A DNA stretch of 64,000 nucleotides, from positions 124,001 to 188,000 of the forward strand of contig NW_008805094.1 of NCBI RefSeq assembly GCF_000004825.1. Direction: 5' to 3'. Shown piece after piece: positions 58,422-64,000 of this stretch (its first letter is position 1; every line of letters begins with the position of its first letter). The DNA is from Heterostelium album PN500 (lineage: Eukaryota; Evosea; Eumycetozoa; Acytosteliales; Acytosteliaceae). The translations under genes and the position numbers were made by a program. Under the pieces are notes generated by a model. That model was given only the letters and a program-made list of their open reading frames with translations. It searched no databases and was not told the origin of the DNA.

Positions 58422-59984
58422 ATGAAGATTGCTGTGGTTGGTGGAGGAATATCTGGAATGTCATCAGCTTACCTTCTCACAAAGGGTGGACATCAGGTGA
58501 CTGTGTTTGAGAAGGGCGATTACTTGGGTGGACATACCAACACTGTCGATGCAACATTCGAGGGTGTCGGAACTGTCAAAGCAGACACTGGTTTTCTGGT
58601 TTACAACGAGGAGCACTACCCCAACTTGATGAGACTCTTTAGAGAGTTGGCAATAGAGTCTGCCGATTCCGATGTCAGTTTTGCATTCTCGCTGAATGCT
58701 CGTGGCAACTCATACGCCAACAACGGTGCAGATCAACAAGCTCCAGTGAGAAACGAGGTGGAGTGGGGATCCGACGGTGCATCTACAGTATTCGCGCAAC
58801 TCGGTAATCTATTTAGACCAAAGTTCTGGTGTATGCTACGAGATATGGTTCGTTTCCACAAGGAAGCACCTCTTACCATGTTGGAACCAGAGAAATACAA
58901 AAACATCACTATCGCAGAGTACATGGCAACCAACAACTATTCAGAGGCGTTCAAATGCTATTATTTGGTTCCGGTGATGTCTGCTCTCTGGTCGACATCG
59001 TTTGCCGTCATTGACCATTTTCCAATTCTAACACTCGTTCGTTTCTTTGCCAATCACGATATGCTTCGTATCTTTGGACGTCCACAATGGAAGACTGTCA
59101 AAGGAGGTAGCTATCAATATATGGAGCGTCTAGCAGAGTATCTCGAAAACAATGGATCGGAAGTCAGAATGAGCACAGCTGTCACCAGAGTGGTTCGTTA
59201 CGATGACCACGTTGAGATCGTCACCGCCGACTCACCGACACCGGAATCATTCGATGCTGTCGTAATGGCTTGTCATCCACCAGAGACACTCAACATCGTA
59301 GACTCACTCACCAAGAAAGAACACGAAGTTCTCTCTGTCTTTAAATATACACCGCACACCGTCTACCTGCATTCCGATCCCATTCTCATGCCGAAACGTC
59401 GTAATATATGGGCTGCCTGGAACTACCTCTATGATGACCGCTCTTCTTCCGAGCATGCAGTGTGTGTTACCTACTGGATCAACCGTATTCAACCGTGGTT
59501 GGATCGTGAAAAGACACCTCTCTATGTAACACTGAATCCAATTGTTCAACCACAGCAACATCTCGTACACAAAGTTATCCAATACGAACACCCATTGTAC
59601 ACCGCAGAGAATGAGAGCAATCAAGAGTATGTCACCTCAATTCAGGGTATTAGACGTACCTACTACTGTGGTGCTTACTATGGATTTGGATTCCACGAGG
59701 ATGGTATCACCTCTGGTTTATTGGCAGCTCAACAAATCGATCCAGAACTCAAAAAGATTTGGGAGGTCGATATGAAAAGATATGAAGAGGTTCCAGTTGC
59801 CAATCAAAAACAAAACGACAATAATAATAATAATAATAACAAACAGAATAGCAATTCATTGTTGGCATTCAACAAGCTAGCAAGTGTTGCTGGATTAGTT
59901 TTCATTGGAAGTATGTATTACTTCAAAAAGGATTTACAATTTCTTTCACCCTTTATCAATAAAATTGATAAATTACTTTGGTAA
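58422..59984 (+). CDS. COG2907-type FAD-dependent oxidoreductase
   Basis: Single exon, 520 aa. The N-terminal dinucleotide fold is complete: KIAVVGGGISGMSSAYLLTK, then VFEKGDYLGGHTNTV with the ribose-binding Glu. NAD(P)-binding Rossmann/amine-oxidase family features continue with DTGFLVYNEEHYPNLMRLF, FPILTLVRFFANHDMLRIFG, WKTVKGGSYQYMERLAEYLE and, near the end, YYCGAYYGFGFHEDGITSGL, which completes the FAD site. This matches the predicted amine-oxidase/desaturase-like flavoproteins of COG2907, often encoded beside CFA synthase in bacteria and fused to it in plants. An Asn run (~470) leads to a hydrophobic tail (LASVAGLVFIGSMYYF), probably a C-terminal membrane anchor. The substrate is probably a membrane acyl chain, by context only. 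Confidence 0.9.
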   Translation: MKIAVVGGGISGMSSAYLLTKGGHQVTVFEKGDYLGGHTNTVDATFEGVGTVKADTGFLVYNEEHYPNLMRLFRELAIESADSDVSFAFSLNARGNSYANNGADQQAPVRNEVEWGSDGASTVFAQLGNLFRPKFWCMLRDMVRFHKEAPLTMLEPEKYKNITIAEYMATNNYSEAFKCYYLVPVMSALWSTSFAVIDHFPILTLVRFFANHDMLRIFGRPQWKTVKGGSYQYMERLAEYLENNGSEVRMSTAVTRVVRYDDHVEIVTADSPTPESFDAVVMACHPPETLNIVDSLTKKEHEVLSVFKYTPHTVYLHSDPILMPKRRNIWAAWNYLYDDRSSSEHAVCVTYWINRIQPWLDREKTPLYVTLNPIVQPQQHLVHKVIQYEHPLYTAENESNQEYVTSIQGIRRTYYCGAYYGFGFHEDGITSGLLAAQQIDPELKKIWEVDMKRYEEVPVANQKQNDNNNNNNNKQNSNSLLAFNKLASVAGLVFIGSMYYFKKDLQFLSPFINKIDKLLW

Positions 59985-60435
59985 AAATAATATAAATATA
60001 TAAATAAAATAAAATAAAAGTAAAATAATTAGTTAAATTTAAATACAATTCATATTGTTTTTTTTTTTGTTTCAATTCCAGAAATAACTACAGTAGACAA
60101 GATTTTGATAAATTATTATTGATAGGGATACACAAAAGATTTTATTAATTTACAGTTGTTCTTACTTCCTATTCAAATTGTTTTAGAAATAGAACAAAAA
60201 AAAAAAAAGTATTAATAAAACGGTTGTATTAATACAACAACAACTTGGCATTTTGGGATTATAAATTAATTTTACAAGTTGTCATTTTGTTGTTGTTATT
60301 ATTATGTTAATGGTTAGGGGTGGTAGTAGTGGAAGAGGAAATAAAATATACAATGGAGGAGGGGGTGTTGAGAAATAGGTTGTAGAATAAATGATAGTTT
60401 GTTTTTTAATCCATAAATTAAAAACAATTCCTATC
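59985..60435. other. Convergent spacer
   Basis: 451 bp of 3' flanks. GGTGGTAGTAGTGGAAGAGG and a following GGAGGAGGGGG patch near 60317-60366 are unusually G-rich for this genome. No gene. Confidence 0.5.
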
Positions 60436-63400
60436 TTATCTACTCATTTCTCTGCGTGAAGAGTATGAGGAGTGTGACAGCTCAGTCTCCTCTGAGGAGG
60501 AAGATGAATCATCATCGTCACTTACATAGTTTAAATTTGATTCTTCTATCACCTGTTTGTTGTTGTTGTTATTGCTGTTGTTATTGTTGCTGAAAAGAAA
60601 GTTGGAAAGATTATTTTTCTCGTCGTTGCTGCCAATCTTGGTTGGATTATGATACTCTTGGATACCTTCGTCATCGCTATACGACGAATTGCTATCGCTG
60701 TTGCTCTCAGAGTCATCGCCACCTTCTTCTAACTCGCGCATCTTGTCGAATATTCTCTGGGTGGCAGCGTCGTCGTCCTTCAGTCGAATCGATCCATAGG
60801 GGTTGTCCATCAGACTCTGAGCAAGGAGGACACTCTTGGTTGTACTGGAAAGATGTTCAATCTCCTTCTCGATCTTCTTTTGCTTCTGACGCTCGGCTAC
60901 CTTGGCATCGGCTTCAGCCTGTCGCTTTCTCTCTTGCTCACGACGTGCCTCTTCCTCAGCTTGTTGCTGACGCTCCATCTCCTCAGTGATTCTCTGATTC
61001 TCCTTCTCGATCTCAATCATTCTATTTCTCTCTGCTTCAAACTCTATCTGCATCTCACGATACTCTGCTTCTCGCTTGAGAATCAACCGTCTATCGGCTT
61101 CCTTTCTTTCTCTTTCCAGTCTCTCTTCTTGTTCCAATCGGCTCTTCTCCAACTGTTCTTTAACCAGTCTTTCTTTCTCCAAACGATCCTTCTCGGCTTG
61201 CTCTTTTTCCAATTGTTGTTTCTCAGCCAACTGTTTCTTTTGATCTTCCAACAGCTTTTGTTCGGCAATCTTTTTCTGTTCACGTTCTTCATCTTCCTGC
61301 TCCAGCTTCTTCTTTAAACGCATTGCTTCTTGTCTACGTTGACGCTCCATTTCAACCTCATGGAGTTTTCTTCTGTTCTCCTCTTCCTTTCTCTTTTGAT
61401 CTTCGATTGCCTTTTTCTTTCGTTCTTCTTCTGCCTGTTTCTGACGCTCAATCGCCGAACGCTGTCTCTCATTCTCGAGACCGGCTCGCACGTCATGCGC
61501 CGATGTTGAAACGGAAAAACGACGATCTTTGGCAACACTGAATATATTGTCAAAGATATCGTCGATGGAACTCTTGGATTGCAGGTCAACGTTGATGCTC
61601 GACACACTGGACTCCTTGCGATACAGTGGAATCGGTGTAGTCTGCGATGGTGGTGGAATCTCACGCGAACTCAAACTAATTGGATTGGCAATGACCGGAT
61701 TGGAGAGTGGTGAATCGATGATGGCAGTGAGAGACTCTAACAAATCGAAATCATTCAAATCGATGGAAGATGATGTGGTCTTTGATTTCTGTGTACCCAG
61801 TGCCTCGTTCATCATCTTTTCTATTCTTTCTTTCTCCAAACGCTCTTTCTCCAATCTTTCCTTCTCCAGGTTCTCTTTCTCCAAACGTTCTCTCTCTAAC
61901 TTCTCCAAAACCAAACGTTCTTTCTCCAATCTCTCTTTTTCTAATCTTTCTTTCTCCAAACGTTCCTTCTCTAATCTCTCTTTTTCTAATCTTTCTTTCT
62001 CTAATTTTGCCAAACGCTCCTTTTCTAATCTTTCCTTTTCCAACTTTGACAAACGTTCTTTCTCCAAACGCTCCTTTTCCAATCTTTCCTTTTCCAAACG
62101 TTCCTTCTCTACTCTTTCCTTTTCCAAACGTTCCTTTTCCAATCTTTCTTTCTCTAACCTCTCTTTCTCTAATCTTTCTTTTTCAATGGCAATATAAGGT
62201 GGAGCAGTATTCTGATCGAAATAGTTTATGATTGATTGTTTTCTTGTTGTATTTACTAGTACTACCTCTTCATTGTCACCACCATCTTCGACATCGGCAT
62301 CGAAATTCTCCTCCTCTTCGTATTGTACATCGATTTTATAACCATTGCGAATCGATAGCAGTTTGTAGTCGTCTTCAGAGATGGTGTCAGAGTCATAGGA
62401 GCTGGTATCGTCATCTTCATCTTCGTCACGGACCTGCTTCTGTTTCTCCTGTCGAATACTTTTACTGCTTCTTCGCTTGTGAGACATCTGCTTGGCGCTA
62501 TTACTTCGTGAACGAACCGGTGTAGGAATGGAACTGGATTTACGCTTCTGAGTACCGTTTGAAAAGAATTGATAGTCGTTCATAATGTCAGAGAAGGAAT
62601 CGTCTTCGGTATTCTGACTGCTATTGTCATCACCACCGATATTATACTCGGTACGCAAATGGATAGTGTCAATCTTGGAGATATCTTCTGTCTTCAAATC
62701 GATTGCTTCTGTATCGAGATCATCACGATAAGAAATACCATCTTGATTGGCAGCTGCCAACTCCATTATATATTTAGTTTGTAATTGTTCATTCTCTGCT
62801 TCGTCTTCACTCTCTGTTGAACTCATTCTCTGTTGTTGTTGTTGTTGAGGTGGTTGTATTGGTGTCATTTCAATTTGTGGTTCTAATAATTGTATTCTCT
62901 TTGGTGATAAATCTACTTGTTGTTGAATATTGGAGTTTCTTTGTATTGAATTTGATTGTTGTTTTTGTTGTTGAGTATTTGATTGTTGTTGTTGTTGCTG
63001 TTGTTGTGATAAAACTTCTGGAGATTTAGGTGTCCATGAGGATAAACCATTTGGCTCTGCGGATTCATCTTCGGAATCCCATTGGAGATCTTCAGCGTCG
63101 TCTTCTCCTTCGAATCCTCTACGTGACATTGAGTAAATCGATGGAACGAGTAGTTGAGATGGATAACGGTCATCAAAGTCGTTTGGTAACATATATTGAT
63201 CGAGATCCTCGAGTGTAAAGTGAAGTTCACCGTTGGCGTTGATGTAGGTACGAGCACGACGAATGACATCGTCATGTCCCTCACCCATCAACATGATTCC
63301 TTTGAGTTCACGTCTGACACCGTTTGGAAAGATGTCCTTCTCGGTGTAGGCGACAGACTCACGGTATTTCTTGTTCTTCAGTATCGATTGTCTGCGAATG

Positions 63401-63906
63401 TGTTGATTGGAGGAGTTGCCGTCTTCCGAAGAGGAATTCGAGGAGTTTCTCAGTGAGGAATTCGAGTTGACCGAGTTGATGTAGTCGTTGTTGTTGACTT
63501 GGTGGTCACGTGACAAATACGATGCTCCGTCTTTGCTGCTGTTGAACTCACGGCTACTTCCACCGTTGCGCCCATTGCTATTGCTGTGTCCGGTTGAGTC
63601 GCGACTACTTCCACCGGTGCCGCCACTATGACTGTTGGCATTGCCAATATTTCCGGAACTTCCATTGAGTTGTGCGAGAAGAACACTCGACATGGGAATG
63701 CCACTCGATGACTTTAAAATTGCTATGGTCGATGGATCGACATAGGCATCGGTAGACTTTACAATATAATCGTTCATGCTGGAATCTGATTTTCCAACGG
63801 AACCAGCACTGCCATTCAACGCTGAGGGTGGTGGTGGCATGCCACCCGACGATGAAAACGCAACACTGCTTCTATTTGGATTTCTTTTCTTAAAGAAACT
63901 GACCAT
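60436..63906 (-). CDS. Large ER/K-rich helical protein, 1156 aa
   Basis: Single exon. Begins [20 protein letters not shown]. The N-terminal ~170 residues are Ser/Gly/Asn-rich. Residues ~195-275 look folded ([40 protein letters not shown]). Acidic and Gln-rich linkers follow. At ~575-695 there are more than 20 tandem EKERL/LEKER pentads, then a mixed Gln/Glu/Arg helix (~800-1010) with [20 protein letters not shown]-like composition. The C-terminus is acidic and Ser/Asn-rich. The pentad repeat fits a stable single alpha helix (ER/K) better than a heptad coiled coil. No catalytic domain recognised. Probably a cytoskeletal or scaffold protein. Confidence 0.8.
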   Translation of the reverse strand: MVSFFKKRNPNRSSVAFSSSGGMPPPPSALNGSAGSVGKSDSSMNDYIVKSTDAYVDPSTIAILKSSSGIPMSSVLLAQLNGSSGNIGNANSHSGGTGGSSRDSTGHSNSNGRNGGSSREFNSSKDGASYLSRDHQVNNNDYINSVNSNSSLRNSSNSSSEDGNSSNQHIRRQSILKNKKYRESVAYTEKDIFPNGVRRELKGIMLMGEGHDDVIRRARTYINANGELHFTLEDLDQYMLPNDFDDRYPSQLLVPSIYSMSRRGFEGEDDAEDLQWDSEDESAEPNGLSSWTPKSPEVLSQQQQQQQQSNTQQQKQQSNSIQRNSNIQQQVDLSPKRIQLLEPQIEMTPIQPPQQQQQQRMSSTESEDEAENEQLQTKYIMELAAANQDGISYRDDLDTEAIDLKTEDISKIDTIHLRTEYNIGGDDNSSQNTEDDSFSDIMNDYQFFSNGTQKRKSSSIPTPVRSRSNSAKQMSHKRRSSKSIRQEKQKQVRDEDEDDDTSSYDSDTISEDDYKLLSIRNGYKIDVQYEEEENFDADVEDGGDNEEVVLVNTTRKQSIINYFDQNTAPPYIAIEKERLEKERLEKERLEKERLEKERVEKERLEKERLEKERLEKERLSKLEKERLEKERLAKLEKERLEKERLEKERLEKERLEKERLEKERLVLEKLERERLEKENLEKERLEKERLEKERIEKMMNEALGTQKSKTTSSSIDLNDFDLLESLTAIIDSPLSNPVIANPISLSSREIPPPSQTTPIPLYRKESSVSSINVDLQSKSSIDDIFDNIFSVAKDRRFSVSTSAHDVRAGLENERQRSAIERQKQAEEERKKKAIEDQKRKEEENRRKLHEVEMERQRRQEAMRLKKKLEQEDEEREQKKIAEQKLLEDQKKQLAEKQQLEKEQAEKDRLEKERLVKEQLEKSRLEQEERLERERKEADRRLILKREAEYREMQIEFEAERNRMIEIEKENQRITEEMERQQQAEEEARREQERKRQAEADAKVAERQKQKKIEKEIEHLSSTTKSVLLAQSLMDNPYGSIRLKDDDAATQRIFDKMRELEEGGDDSESNSDSNSSYSDDEGIQEYHNPTKIGSNDEKNNLSNFLFSNNNNSNNNNNKQVIEESNLNYVSDDDDSSSSSEETELSHSSYSSRREMSR
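61815..62195 (-). repeat. 15-nt coding repeat (LEKER)
   Basis: Tandem 15-nt units encode LEKER with few interruptions ([18 protein letters not shown]). The opposite strand is open too, as Ser/Phe-rich shadows, which is an artefact of the repeat. Confidence 0.9.
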
Positions 63907-64000
63907 TTCTAATATCTATATATCATAATATCTAAATTATTGTAATTATTGTAATTTGTTTTTTTTTTTTAATAAAACTTGATTAATATCTTGTAAATTT

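Noticed and set aside
61529-62231. Long plus-strand Ser/Phe/Leu frames
   Set aside because: Antisense by-products of the LEKER repeat; no independent coding signal.

Overview
The window is nuclear DNA of a dictyostelid social amoeba. Intergenic DNA is extremely A+T-rich, with long homopolymer runs. Coding DNA is less A+T-rich. Most genes have one to four short introns of about 50-130 bp with GTAAGT or GTATGT donors and TTTAG or ATAG acceptors. Many proteins carry Asn, Gln, Thr or Ser runs encoded by AAT/CAA-type triplets. Several genes belong to dictyostelid families: a CTDC-repeat extracellular matrix protein, an IQGAP-related RasGAP of DGAP1 type, a CYP524-like sterol desaturase and divergent actins. 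The species cannot be fixed from the sequence alone. I see no rRNA, tRNA, CRISPR array or bacterial-style operon.

Left part (1-24.5 kb): a Pho80-type cyclin, an unknown two-exon gene, ARMC8 (GID/CTLH ubiquitin ligase), the mitochondrial bifunctional arginine-biosynthesis enzyme, a mitochondrial PPR protein, the DGAP1-like RasGAP, RBX1 (cullin-RING ligase), dynactin Arp11, an EF-hand protein, a secreted protein with an odd 3' end, a PhzF-family isomerase, a ZnT zinc transporter with a long His-rich loop and an NLRC3-like LRR protein. Genes are tightly packed in divergent and convergent pairs.

Middle (24.5-33.5 kb): a gene-poor stretch with inverted repeats, decayed coding relics and hairpins, then a CTDC-repeat secreted matrix gene whose reading frame is broken near its 5' end. 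Next come poorly resolved minus-strand exons. Two of these encode the C-terminal part of an RPP14-like RNase P subunit that is too short and too split to appear as one ORF.

Right part (33.5-64 kb): a RanBP3-like nuclear protein, a CLYBL-type mitochondrial lyase, phosphoglycerate kinase, Tim17, fimbrin, a divergent actin lacking most of the D-loop, a CYP61/CYP524-like sterol 22-desaturase, a secreted repeat protein, an N-myristoylatable LRR-filamin protein, an unknown polytopic membrane protein, a cyclopropane-fatty-acid-synthase-like methyltransferase, a COG2907-type FAD oxidoreductase and a long ER/K-rich protein. The most suggestive association is the head-to-head pair of the methyltransferase and the FAD oxidoreductase (55.8-60.0 kb). 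The two families are neighbours in many bacteria and are fused in plant cyclopropane synthases, so they probably act together on membrane fatty acids.
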